NCBI RefSeq assembly: GCF_002878395.1
Contig: NC_061112.1
Location: 41,825,013-41,889,012 of the forward strand
DNA: 64,000 bases
DNA from: Capsicum annuum
Lineage: Eukaryota > Streptophyta > Magnoliopsida > Solanales > Solanaceae
Direction: 5' to 3'
Positions within the stretch are counted from its first letter, which is position 1, and each line of letters begins with the position of its first letter. Both the position numbers and the translations under genes were made by a program. The notes under the pieces were generated by a model. That model had not been told where the DNA came from. It ran no database searches and was given only the letters and a program-made list of their open reading frames with translations. Below, in pieces: positions 1-11,845 of the stretch.

Positions 1-339
1 CTTCTTTTCTTTTTGAACTAACTTTTATGAATAATTCAAGGAACTATGTCATAAAAGATATTGATGATGTATTTCATTAGTCTATATTGATTTATCTGAT
101 GGTGAATAATGAAAAGAAAATTTATATGCTTCTGTTTATTTGGTAAACTTATAAATCTAAATTATTTTTATTTATCTTTTGATTGCGATCTTCCTTTTTA
201 AATATTCACTGCTCATCGTAGGTACTAATACTTGTTTAAGTGAAAACAACAAATGTATGGATATGTATCTATCTAGTAAACTATTATCTTATAACCTTGT
301 TACTTAATAAACATTTTTATTTTAAGAAAGATAATTTTA

Positions 340-720
340 TTTGGTTTGACTTGTAAATTGTACATTTTCAAGTTACCTAAGAAAATAATGGCATGTAATC
401 AAATAACAATCAACCATTTAAATGAAAACTTTTTAGATGTATAAATTTGATCTTTATTGCAATAAAAGGTATCAAATACTTGATTTTTCAAATATACATT
501 TTCAAAGTTACCTAAAAAAAAATTGTATGCAATTAAATAATAATGAACAATTTAAAACTTTTATATGTCTGAATTTGGTCTTAAATATTTGATTTGTAAA
601 ATGTAGGTTTTCAAAGTTATGTGAACAATGATGGTATGAAATCAAATAACAATCAATAATAAAACTTTTTATCCGCATGAATTTGGTCATTATTGTGATA
701 AAAACTAAAAGTATCAAATA
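340..720. repeat. Degenerate tandem repeat, three units of about 110-130 bp
   Basis: Three successive copies share the order 'cattttcaa(a)gttac', then 'aatcaaataacaatcaa' or a variant, then 'gaatttggtc', then 'agtatcaaat'. The copies start near 358, 489 and 598 and are strongly diverged. No coding potential was recognised. The flanking bases 1-340 and 720-1,054 are plain AT-rich sequence in which I see nothing else. Confidence 0.55.
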
Positions 721-1054
721 TTTTTTTGTTTTAATTTGTTCGCATTACTTATCTTTTTATTTATTTTTAGAAGTGCATCTTTCCTTTTTTCTTTTCAGTT
801 CTTTACTTTTAATTTTTCACATAATATATTTAAGAATATAAATTTAAAAAATATTTTGATACAATTTACACATTTTTAGTTGATACTCATAAAATTTAAA
901 TTTGTTGATTAAGTTTTAAAGTTCTATGTTAAATTAAAATCAAACTAAAATCAAGGAAATACTAATTTATTGGTGAGAAGGAAGAAGAAGCCGTTTATGA
1001 GAGAGGTAGAAAAATTGTTGTAGAGAAAAATAGGCCGTGACAATTATTATATAA

Positions 1055-2599
1055 CTAGTTTAGGTGTACGCACTTCGCGCGTGTACCTTACTTTATTGAG
1101 TTCAAACGTTAAACTAAATAGAATATTTGTTTAAATAATAAACATGAATACAATAATTAAATTCAACATCTTTTGGAGAATTTATTTAATTAAACCTAAC
1201 CTTTATAAAAAAAAATATCGAAGTCGATCATCTACCACCTGTAAACTACAACAAAATAATACGATGAGATATCAAAATAATATAATTAAATCTAATCTTT
1301 ACACAAAAATTTTCTCAAAGTCGTCTGACACTCATCTACCACGTGTACACTATAACAAAATAATATAAAATAAAGATATCAAAATAATACAACTAAACTT
1401 AACTTTTACATAAAAAAAATTCTCAAAACAATGATATAAATACAATACAATTAAATCTAACCTTTATCTAAAAAATTCCTCAAAGCCGACCGACATTCAT
1501 CTACCACCTGTAAACTACAACAAATAATACAATAGTGACCACAAAGCTTCAATTTTGATGAAAATGATTCTTTTTCTGAGCAAAAAATTTGACCCTAAAA
1601 AATAATTTTTTTGTGTTTCCCAAGGTATCCCCGTATCCTGCAGCCATGAGACTAATAAGATATATATATATACATACACGTTGAATTCTATTATGTTGAC
1701 AAAATTATTGAAGAAGTTGAGGGTTAAAAAATTAAGCATCCACAAATCTAAACATGCAACCGAATCAAGTTAGATGAACATCAACCATATTTTTTCAATA
1801 AGTAAATTGATTTCTTCTCTAGTTTAACGTGCATCTCAATATTTATAGAAGTATTTCCTTAATAGAGTCCTATTTTAGGAGTATTTTTCGAATTGACAGT
1901 ACAAAAAAAACATTAATTGATCCTCTTTCCATATATTTTAGGAGTTTAGTTAATATAATAAAAATAATTAAATAATAAATTAAATAAAATAGTAAAAAAA
2001 ATAGTTTTGTCTAAAGAAGAGTCTTATAATAAAGCACAAAAAGTTCAAATCATTTTATTAATAATTCTTTTAGTTACTAATTCTCTTAATATCTCATACC
2101 ACATTGTAGAACTCTTTAATTTTAAATCTTATAAAAATATTTAATGTATAATTTATGAAAAATATATTATCAAATAATAACAAGAAATTAAATTAAAAAA
2201 TTACAGTAACAATATTAGAATAATAATAATAAGTTATGTACTTATTTTATTATTTCTTTTTTCCTTTGAACGTGTACTTTTTTGCCTAAAACGTGCACTT
2301 CTTTTTTATTTTTTTTCCTCCTCATTTACCATATATTTTAGGACTTAATAATTATTAATTTTTCTAATAACTCTTACCATTTGTTTATCGTACCATATTT
2401 TGATATATTTCTTAATTTTTAAAACTTGTCATATGTTTTAAAACTCCTTGGTTAGAATATTATAAATATAATTAAATAATAATTCTACGAAAATAGTAAA
2501 ATGACCATTTTATCTATTGTGAAGACTTTTAATGAAGGGCAAAAAGTTCAAATCACTTTTCTAAGGGTATTCACACTTTTAATATATTATATATATAGA
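1055..2599 (-). mobile_element. Non-autonomous Helitron (H1)
   Basis: Read on the minus strand, the element starts with TC (TCTATATATATAATATATTA) at 2,599. It ends with a GC-rich hairpin around 1,063-1,088 (stem halves ggtacacgc and gcgtacacc, imperfect), a few A/T bases and CTAG at 1,058-1,055. The base before the TC is A and the base after CTAG is T, which is the A/T insertion site expected of Helitrons. No replicase/helicase gene is present, so it is non-autonomous at about 1.5 kb. A related 5' end occurs at 45,293 in the second Helitron. A degraded copy of the same 5'-end sequence lies inside at about 1,940-2,095, which suggests an older nested or dimeric insertion. Confidence 0.72.
1130..1540. 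repeat. Tandem repeat inside Helitron H1
   Basis: About four units of 90-110 bp each contain the string 'attaaatctaacctttat' or a variant, then 'ctcaaagccga', then 'catctaccacctgtaaacta'. The units begin near 1,150, 1,280, 1,385 and 1,450; the third is shortened. Internal minisatellites of this kind are common in non-autonomous Helitrons. Confidence 0.6.
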
Positions 2600-2606
2600 T
2601 AATTAT

Positions 2607-3844
2607 GGAAAAATCACATAAATATATAATTTTAGAGTCTAAATTATAAAATATACCAACAGTTTTCATTTTTCAAAATTTAAAAAAAAAAGACACATGA
2701 TAAATAATAAATTTTTTACCACTTAGTAAGTAAGTTTGTTGATAACTCTTAATTTCCTTTCCATAAATTTCTTCAGATTTGTTGATATCCAAAATTATTT
2801 CCTTAACCTGATTCTCTCTATTATCATTTCTCCATTTCACAAAGAAATCATTTACATTTGGAGGAACATTCATCTTCGCCGTTTTCTTTTTGTGCGAAAT
2901 TGTAAACACCATTAATGGAAGTAAAATTTTCAGTTGATTCAAATCACATTTCATACAAATTTCATACACCATTTATTATTTAAACATCATAAAATTATTA
3001 ATACACCTATTTCTATATATACCAGACACCATAAAATTATTGATACATCAATTTTTAAATATTTTAAATATCATAAAATTATTAATACACCAATTTCTAT
3101 ATATTTCAGATACCATAAAATAGTTATTATTGATACACTAATTTCAAGATAGTTCAAGCACTATAAATTGTTGATTCACCAATTTCTAATTATTTCAGAC
3201 ACCATAAAATTGGTAATACAACAATATGTATATAATTCAGACACACCAATTTTTAACTATTTCAGACACCACAAAATTATTGCTATACCAATTTTTATAC
3301 TATTCTGAAGCCATAAAACCATTGGTATACCCAGTTTTATATAATTCATATAAAACAATTCGTGCATCATAAAATTATTTTAGTAGAGGAAACCAGAGAA
3401 GATGAAGTGGAAGTTGAGCTGGAGGGATTAGTATATTAGCCCCTAGCACCACTGTTCGCTTTACAGAGTCGCGACCAACACCAACAAAAACTTTGAAAAC
3501 TACAAGGGAGAAAACTTGGAATGGCGTTTACTTTAATGATGAAGAATTAATGATACAAATACTCAGTGAAAGTCATGGGGTACTGAATTTCTGCCACGAA
3601 AAGAGAATTAACAACGAGAAAGGAATATAACAAAATTAGGGTTTCATATGTGAGTTTAGTTGTGAGTTGATTATATGAGAAAATCACATAAATAACAATG
3701 TTTTTGATTGAATTTTTTAGAGAAAAAAATGAAAATTGAATAGTTGGTAGATTTTGTAAATACAAACTACATTTTGTAAATAAAAAATACTATTGATATA
3801 TTTTATAATTCAAACTCTAAAATTGTATATTTATATGATTTTCC
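2607..3844. mobile_element. DNA element with long terminal inverted repeats (Mutator-like or MITE)
   Basis: The left end (2,607-2,665) starts ggaaaaatcacataaatata and runs on through 'aattttagagtctaaattataaaatata'-type sequence. The reverse complement of the right end (3,790-3,844) gives the same order with about ten substitutions. The inverted repeats are therefore about 55 bp or more and bound a 1.24-kb unit. No transposase is visible. Two open stretches inside (2,673-2,972 minus and 3,547-3,765 minus) resemble nothing I know. I could not find a clean target duplication: gataattat on the left, attgtggtt on the right. Another copy of the terminal motif, 'gaaaatcacataaat', is at about 3,677 and one more at 35,574. 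The long TIR suggests a Mutator-like origin, but that is inference. Confidence 0.6.
2930..3365. repeat. 45-50 bp tandem repeat inside the TIR element
   Basis: About nine units contain 'caccataaaattattgatac', then 'accaatttctatatatttca'. They begin near 2,975 and recur every 45-60 bp until about 3,365. Units differ by substitutions and short indels. Confidence 0.7.
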
Positions 3845-4507
3845 ATTGTGGTTACGTGAAAATCTTGTTCACTAACATTGACTAAAGTTTAAGGAATCGG
3901 ATCCTAAAATCAGGTGTATTAAAGGAAATCAGGAATATTAATGGAATCAGTCGAAAATTCTGATTTCACTTTCATACAAATCTTATCATCAATCTAGAAC
4001 AATGGTGATCAACATATCCTCATTCTAAGATCTCATTATAATACTATAAATATTTAATGCTATCATGCTCAGGGTATCTATTCACATGGCTAGATAGGAT
4101 ATAACCGTGCACAATAATGCAATCATAAGATAAAAGAGTCTGAAAATATACCTCAAATTTCGATACCAAATCAATGGCCGATCTGTCATAAGCTATCCAT
4201 AATAATGATCATAACAATGATAGTAACAATATCAATAACATCGTGAATAACCGCTACTCCGGACAACCATATACCTAACCGAGCCCATGCGTACCCCTAC
4301 CACCCCAGATTCGAAAGGTTCAATAGACATACAAAAACACAAGGCATAGTCTTCACCCATGTTTATGTAACCTGCCCATACCGGTTAATAGACATAGGTA
4401 CATGTTGGTAATATGCGATGCACGTACAAGAATGAATGCAAGGTACACAATCAATATCATAACTCCTCTTAACTATCATCATCATGACCATCATTATCAT
4501 AATCAAC

Positions 4508-4800
4508 CTCCGGCCTTGCCGAGAATCAATATATCGTAATAATATCCTTCGGGCCTGCTGGGTATCAATATCATAATAGTACCCTCCATCCTTATCGGGT
4601 ATCAGTATCACAATAGTATCCTCCGGCCTTGCCGAATATCAACATCATAATAGTATCCTTCAGCCTTGCCGAGTATCAATATCATCACAATAGTATCCTC
4701 CGGCCTTGCCGGGTATTAGTATCAAAATACTATCCTCCGTCCTTGCCGGGTATCAATATCATCACAATAGTATCCTCCGGCCTTGTTGGGTATTAGTATC
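4508..4800. repeat. About 40-bp minisatellite, seven units
   Basis: The unit reads 'tcctccggccttgccgggta' followed by 'tcaatatcat(cac)aatagta'. Seven copies run from 4,508 to 4,800 with small differences, such as a 'cac' insertion in alternate units. It is GC-rich against an AT-rich background. Confidence 0.85.
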
Positions 4801-6014
4801 ATTGCAATTACTATTTCAGAATAACATATACTAATATACTCATGAACATAATGATATCACCATAAAGTATCTATCTAGACAATACTTCTCAACTACTCGT
4901 TATTAGCTAACCAATGCTATTTATAATGAAACCACTAGTTCGCTAGTCATCTCATGAGCTTTATTTATTTGTCTAAACATTATCCTTATTTAAGGGATAG
5001 AAACTAACCATTATTTATTAGATGGACAACATCTAACATCTAGCCAAGGTTCATCATTAGACCATAATCGCCATTTATCCACTATTTCATATTATCAACT
5101 AATTATCATGTGTTTGTTAACCATTATTAGACAACACATAACTACTTATCATCTAACCATATTTTATTAACTGACATCATTCATTAACTAACTGTCGTTA
5201 ACCAACTAATCCTCATTTAACTATTCATTAATCAACTGTTAGAAACTATTCAGCGTTATTAACTAGCCACCTCTTATTACCAACATAACTTATTATCTAG
5301 CCTCATTAATATGCAACTCCTCATTTAACAACTAATCGACATTATAAACTTAGGCATCAATATCAATAATCTTCACCTATGCTAAACTCTATATCATTAT
5401 TAGCCACATATCAACCATATCTAACTGCCATATTTTAACTAAGTAAGATCCATTAATTAATACATTTGATTCCTAGCCACCAAGTGCTATAGTCTCATAA
5501 TACACAACTAACTACCATATAGCTTAACCCTTAATTAAGCAGAACAATCATAAGATCATATTTCATCTAGAATCACATAAGTTATCGATACAATAATCAT
5601 GAATGTACCAAATCTATGCATGCAATCACCAGTATTGAATCAAATAAGTCGTAAGCAACATACCACATCTTCATTCATCCCATACCGGAGAGATGTGTAT
5701 ATAAAGCATGTATATGAATCCATAAACTATAGTCATATCCTTTACAATGATAACACTTCTCAGATACCCAATCATTATCATAACATGGCCCTTGTCCCAA
5801 CAATATATCTGGTATAATCAAAACATCATAATCACGGCCGTAGGGCCATATAGGTATCCAAAACTCGTATCAATAATCATAGTTATAAGTAGTAGCATGT
5901 CTCTAGTCATCTTATATATAGGAGGCATCTCGCAGATATAAGGCATAATATCAATAAGCATATAATCATCTCTCATATAAGATATCTTATATCAATAGGT
6001 CATATATCATGACT

Positions 6015-6260
6015 ATGAGAAATATCACCTCTCTAGGGAAATTGTCATATCTAAGAGGAATATCATCTCTATAGGCCCAAAAATCATAACCAAAAGGAGA
6101 TAGTATCTCTATAGGCATAACAATCATATCTAAGAGGAAATAGCATCTCTATAGGCCAATCATCATGTCTAAGAGGAAATAACATCTCTATAGGCCAATT
6201 ATCAAGTCTAAGAGAAAATAGCATCTCTATAGGCTACATAGCATACCTAAGGTGAATATC
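6015..6260. repeat. About 43-bp minisatellite, six units
   Basis: The unit carries 'atctaagaggaaatagcatc' followed by 'tctataggccaatcatca'. Six copies occur between 6,015 and 6,260; the first and last are more diverged. Confidence 0.8.
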
Positions 6261-7871
6261 ATCTCTAAATGTGCAATATCACTTTTATAAGGAGTATCAT
6301 AGACATGGATCAAAACCCAAAATCCAGGGAACATCAATACAAGCTACCAAGTCATGAAGTAACCTTATACTATGGTTTACTAGCCTTATCTATGTCTAAC
6401 ATCTGTAACTAAGCCCACAAGGTTAACACGGGTCTTGGCCTAAGTGGGTCGGACGATCCCACTTCTAAACATTAATTTTCATAATTAAGCCCACTATGCC
6501 CCAAACTAGGCTAAGGTATCTAGTTCAACTTTTAGACGTCAAGAAGCCACATTCAAGCTTAAGATAGGAGCTTCAACTAAAAACAAGGGTACTTAGTCTA
6601 CTCTACCCAGGTTACGGTTTCAAGACTACCACACTAGTTCAATAAATTTAAATCCATAATTCATGCTTCAAATGCTAAAACCACCACCCAAACATAGCAT
6701 TACATCATAACCATGCTACAACTAATCTAAACTAGAAAGGGAAGACAATAGGATTCAAAAGGCTTATAAATATATCATCTTACAGGTCCAAACCCCTCAT
6801 ATAATCCCTAAAGCATAAACAATCAAGGCTAAGTTACTCTATGCATAATCAAGACTAACATCCAAATTCACACATTATATATATCACACATTGTATATTA
6901 AAAGGAGTAGGCAGAGGCCTACCTGAAAGTTGAACTACAAAACTTCATATCATGCACTATATGCTCGCCTTTACTTCACAATCCCCAAAATGTCATCAGA
7001 CAAACAAAACCATGGTCTAATCGTCAAAACGAGTCGAACAATACCCATATTGAACTATTATGCTTTGGGTCCAAAAATGACACCAAAACCCCCAAGTGGG
7101 TCCCACATACCCAAAATGAGTTTCCAAGATCAACCCACTCTTCAAATACTATTGGGGAGTTATATCCCTAAAGAAATTGGTTCAAATCACCCATATTTGG
7201 GATAAAATCAATCCTCAAGCCATTTGGGGTTTTGGGCAAAGAAATCAAGAATTCAACACTAAAATTAAAGGATTCATACCTTAGATACAACGTTAATCAC
7301 GATTACGTAAGTAATGCAAGATCTAAATCAACTCCTAAAACTCTCTCTAAGGTCTACACTCTCTATTAGGGTTTTAGGACTCAAAGCAATGGAGAAAATA
7401 GCCAATTATCGTCCAAAATATCTATTTAAAAGACCCTTCCTAGGCTCTCAGGAAGGGCAATCAAGAACATACGTGTGCCGATATTGCGGTCATCGCAATC
7501 GCACGCTAGTCCTCTATGATCGCGGTATCTGAGTGCACTTGACGATGGTTAAAACTTGGAGTTTGATTCCAAGTTTTGGCTAAGGCCTCGGGATGCCTCT
7601 GGAATCCAATTTTTATAAACAAGATATATAACCATGCTAAATTTGATGTTCTAAACTTGTTAGAGGGGTTGGATTTTCAATATGAGGTCGTTTTATTAAA
7701 GTTTTTTACCAAGGTTCTAAATAGAGAATTGGTTCTAAAAACCAAATGAACTGCCTGGTAACTAAATCGTCTATTCCAGTGAGTCATAAATAACTTGGTG
7801 CGGCTATGGAGAAGCTCTATCAGCGTAAAAAAGTGCAAATATAGAAAATAATCTGAAGGGCCATTACATCT

Positions 7872-8469
7872 ATGGAAAAGTAGCTTGCAAACCTAATAAA
7901 AGCAATTGAGGGTCTGACCAAATATCTGCAAAATCTAGATGCTCGAATTGATAAGTTGGTGGATAAGATGGATAGCTTAATAGATAGAGAGTCTAACCAT
8001 GCACTTGGAAAAAATGTAGAAGTTCACAAGATAGAACATCTCATAAAATAAACACCACCTACTAAAGAGGCACAAATCTCTTCTAAAGGAATGATCTCGA
8101 TTGATCAATTAAAGGAGTTCATTGAAGGGACCCTCAAAGATAAGTATGATATTATCACCAAGTCTTCCATGACATACGCCAGACCTTACACTGCAAGGAT
8201 TGATAGCCTCAAAATACTTGCTGGCTATCAACCCTCCAAATTTTAACATTTTGAGGGCACAGGGAATCTAAAGCAATATGTCTCACACTTTGTTAAGACA
8301 TGTAATAATGTTGGAAACTATGGTGACTATCTTGTCAAATAATTTGTCTGTTCCTTAAAGGGAATCTCATTCTATTAGTACACAGACCTTGAGCTTAATT
8401 CCATCGATCACTGGGAACTGCTAGAGGATGAGTTATTGAATTGCTTCTACAACACAAGGCATACAGTGA
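7872..8469 (+). pseudogene. Tat gag, N-terminal part
   Basis: This encoded the capsid-forming Gag of the Tat element. A start codon at 7,872 opens a heptad-rich stretch (LANLIKAIEGLTKYLQNLDA) that looks like a coiled coil. It is followed by 'GMISIDQLKEFIEGTLKDKY', the 'YARPYTARIDSLK' segment, and the retrotransposon gag core 'HFEGTGNLKQYVSHFVKTCN', 'KGISF' and 'YTDLELNSIDHWELLEDE'. At least four in-frame stops are visible, for example at residue 4 and where the family has Q or W. The core ends after 'NCFYNTRHT', where an inverted solo LTR is inserted, and it resumes at about 10,376. Confidence 0.8.
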
Positions 8470-10348
8470 TTTCACAATCCGAACTAGTGCCTAGTTTTGA
8501 CGGGTATCTTAAGTCCATCGTGGTCCGGAGAATACCCCCTTAGCCTAACCTCCAGAGCATAGTAAAATAACACTATAGAAGCTAACCAAATTGTAATAAA
8601 AAAAATAGATAAGTCAAATTAAAATTCTAAGGATCCAAACCAAACAAGAATCAATCCCAACAATTTTCCACAAAAGTCTCTAAAAAAGAAATACTAACTA
8701 CGCCGGGACATTTTCCTGACTATGACAAAAGAAAATCCAAATATGCTAAGAAATAAGAAAGACAAGTGAAATTATCGGGCTTTTTAAAAGATGGAGGCTC
8801 ACCACTTCACAGCATATCCATAGGAGTACCAAATCAACTAACATTGCACAAAAGCAACAAAAAAGTCCTCGGACCCTACATCATGAAATGATGCATCGAG
8901 AGACGGTATATAGGGTGAACACTGGCTCGTAACTCAGGGGAAAGGGATAAAATAATTTCACTAGTCAAAACAAATCAAAAACTATATGCACAATATTTAT
9001 ATATACATATATAGGATGTTGGAATAGAGACAAGGGTCATGAACATGAGTGTTTAAACCATTAGCCTAAACTGTGTAGCTCGCTCCATCTTAAAGGTACC
9101 CATAGGCTATATGGGTCAAGCTCCCCCTGCTGGAAGGGCCCTAGTACATGTTAGCTGGACGAACTGAGGAAAGGCTAAAGATACCAAGGCGATAGCCATC
9201 CAAAATATAGTGTGTATCCAGAGACACATTCATATAGACCCCCATACTGGCTAACGTAGTTTCTAGTGTTGGTCTCCCCGAGACTACACCTTCACGACAC
9301 ATAATTTCCTTTAAGCCCAAATTAAAATAATTTGCACATAAACCAACCATTAACCAAGGAGTCTTTATTAAGGCATTTTCAAACATGGTATCACCATACC
9401 AATATTCTTGCAAGCTAATTCAATTATGCTAAACCAGTCCATATAACCATTAGACTCCTAAGTTTCTTTTAAAATCCAAACCATATGCACCAATTGCATA
9501 AAAAAACCATTTTTATCATCCATTTATCCTTTAATGCAACATAATATTTCAAAGGTAAGTTAAACTATGTGAATATTTATATTTAAAATCAAGTTTACAA
9601 AGTGGGTTGAGTTTAATGTCATTACCAAGCCAAAAATCCATCAATTTGGGGAAACCCATGTCCCACATTCCAAACATTATCACAATGCACCAATTCAACC
9701 CCAAAAATCATCAATTAAAGCATGAATAATCCATCTAAAACATAGAAAAAGTAATTCCAGTGATAACAATCAAAATCCCTTAGCCCAATTTCAAATCCAT
9801 CAATTTAAATCATATAAATAATGATTCACAATGTAAAATTCAAGCGAAGGAAAGAGATACATACCTAAAATATAGAAGAAATTGAATAGAAATCAAAGTT
9901 TGGAGCTTGAATGATGAATTCTCTGTAAAACCCTTGAGCTTTCTTAGGTTGGGAGTTAAAGAAGAAAAGTGTAGAGTTTGATCTTTTAAAACTGAAAAGG
10001 GTCACTTTGATGTTTAAAAGTCGTGTAAGGGATAAAAGGATCAAAATCCCCTCACCCCAAGTGAAAAAACAAAAATTGGATAAAAAATACATAGCGGCGT
10101 GGACACCGTTATCGCGGAGCTTAGTCTCTATGACACACCCTTATTACGGAGGCTAAATGGTGTGGCCGTCACTATCACAGAGGCTTACTACCTCAATGTC
10201 CTAAAATGGACCCAAACCCCTTTCAAAAATTTTATAACTTTCCCAAAACACTATTTTAACATCCCTAATCATGATTTATGTCAAAAATTGACATTATGCA
10301 CGCGGGAGGGTCAAAAATAAATTCATTGAAATTTTGTAGGGTCTTATA
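8470..10348 (-). mobile_element. Inverted solo LTR inserted in Tat gag (same family as solo LTR A)
   Basis: Read on the minus strand, it begins near 10,348 (tataagaccc, the usual TG changed to TA). It follows solo LTR A (16,155 onward) in order: 'gtcaatttttgacataaatc', 'ttttgaaaggggtt', the GC-rich 'tcgcggag/cacag' block, the central 'gctaacatg' and 'gacccatatagcc' phrases, and the terminal 'ggacttaagatacccgtc' near 8,490. The outer ends are decayed. Possible target duplications are agtga (8,465-8,469) and agtgg (10,349-10,353). Gag sequence lies on both sides, so it is an insertion. No internal region is present, so it is a solo LTR. Open stretches on either strand here are by-products. Confidence 0.8.
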
Positions 10349-11100
10349 AGTGGGCATGGTGGAGATCAAAAATACTCATCAAAAAAGGATGAGCTAGTTA
10401 TTAACTTCATCAATCGATGGAGGAATGAAAGTCTAAACTATAAAGATAGGCTGAGTAAAATTTTTGCAATAGAGGTGTATCCAAGGAATACACTAGGAGC
10501 TTCTCTATATCTTGGAAGGCATTAAGTAGAAATCCTTTGAAGAGTTAGATACTCGTGCTCACTATATGAAGTTGAGCATATATTCTACTAAAAAGGGAGT
10601 AGCGCCTATCCATGACCCTCGGAGAGAACGGATTAGCAGGAACTCAAAATATAGAGTGAGTTTGTCCCCAAAAATGATAAAAAATAATCTGTAAATGTCG
10701 ACATGTCTCCCATGAATTTCACCATAATGGTAAGCAAGAAGTAAAGTATGATAATGACCTCTCAAGCATATCCAAATCAGAAGTTAACTTTGAAGGAGAT
10801 TCAAGAAAAAGAATACTCCTTCCTTGATTCTAATGTTGTTGAAACTTTCAATGAACTTCTTGAGCATAAGGTCATTAATCTACCAGAGATGAAATGGTCT
10901 AATGAGGCTGGAGGGACTAATGACCCAAACAATTGCAAGTATCATAGGCTTGTGGGTCACTCTCTAGAGAAATGTTTTATTTTCAAAGACAAAATCATGC
11001 AACTAGCAAATAAGAAGATCTTTTTTTATGATGAGAAAGACAGTTCTCATTAAATCTTTATCACCTTTGGCTCACTCGATCCTATTTGAATATGCTTCGA
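10349..11100 (+). pseudogene. Tat gag, C-terminal part
   Basis: The gag reading resumes with 'KDELVINFINRWRNESLNYK', directly after the inverted solo LTR. This is the part of the gag core that normally follows 'FYSTRRTV'. Downstream, an open stretch at 10,748-11,053 carries 'LTLKEIQEKEYSFLDSNVVE', 'LPEMKW' and the zinc-finger-like 'CKYHRLVGHSLEKCF', which in this family would bind nucleic acid. Stops and a frame change separate the two parts (about 10,500-10,740). Confidence 0.8.
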
Positions 11101-11489
11101 AGAGCATAAAGAGGAACCATTAAAGAATGAAAAGTCTTTAATTAACTAAGGTAATGATAAAGGTTGGACTTTCGTGACTAGGGACAAATGCAAGAAGATG
11201 AGTCTATGAAAAGAGTCGTTCTGGTGAAGAAATCAAAGAAACAGAGGTTGGTTGAGCTTCCAAAAAGGACAAGAGTAGTGGAGCATCACCACCAAAAAAC
11301 CACAATGTCCTATGACTTTGGAAGGATTCTTACTAAGTTGGTTCCGTGCAAAGACTACTCAAGTAAACCTTGAGACATCTTGCTTTAATACTGGCAAGGA
11401 AGGTGCAAATGGTGAAACCTACCCATGGATGTTATTTCATCTACTAAAAAGCCTACTGAACCTATTAAATAAGAAGCACATGTATGTGA

Positions 11490-11845
11490 TACAAAAATCA
11501 CATTTACAAATGTTGATCTTCTGCTTGGTGAAGCCCTACATAATTATCCTTTATACATAGTGGGTCAAGTTCTAGGAAAGAAGATAAATATAATCTTGAT
11601 AGATGAGGGATTCGGGGTCAACATCATGCCTATTCGCACAATGAAGGACCTTAGCATCACTACTGAGTAGCTTGCTGAAAGTCATTTGATGATCTAGGGT
11701 TTCAACCAAGGAGATCAGAGGGCTATAGGATCTATCAAGTTAGGGATTTATATGGATGATTTGCGATCAGATGCATTGATGCATGTGATCAATGCCAATA
11801 CTTCATATAATATATTGCTTGGTAGGACTTGGGTACACTAAAACA
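11490..11845 (+). pseudogene. Tat aspartic protease
   Basis: The translation includes 'NIILIDEGFGVNIMPIRTMK', then 'GFNQGDQRAIGSIKLGIYMD' and 'VINANTSYNILLGRTWVH'. The family's catalytic triplet (D-N/S-G) reads D-E-G here. Stops replace expected residues in two places. The protease would have cut the Gag-Pol polyprotein. Bases 11,850-13,000 are the Tat linker between protease and RT. It is recognisable by 'EDFNPNAYKLYVNDGYNPNE' near 12,325-12,385 and the repeated 'FDRIG' segment near 12,550. It has no known catalytic role. Confidence 0.75.

Larger units (their letters stand above)
3885..7700 (-). mobile_element. Inverted gypsy-type LTR-like block, ends unresolved
   Basis: Read on the minus strand from about 7,700, the block has the layout of the long gypsy LTRs elsewhere in the window. 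It has a GC-rich block of 'gcgatc/gatgaccgc' type (7,475-7,545), a TATA-like tttaaata (about 7,425), a leader with 'aaaaccctaa', and a splice-donor-like 'ctaaggtatg' (about 7,282). It then shows minisatellites and phrases like those in solo LTR A. It lies directly upstream of the Tat gag, in opposite orientation, and may have replaced or interrupted the 5' LTR of that element. Both ends are eroded: no terminal TG/CA or target duplication was found. Boundaries are approximate. Confidence 0.45.

Noticed and set aside
4500..4800. CRISPR-like regular repeat
   Set aside because: Units are head-to-tail without unique spacers and the sequence is clearly a plant nuclear minisatellite.
9141..9413. 90-codon minus-strand open stretch
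   Set aside because: It is part of the inverted solo LTR (8,470-10,348), and the homologous part of solo LTR A is not open.
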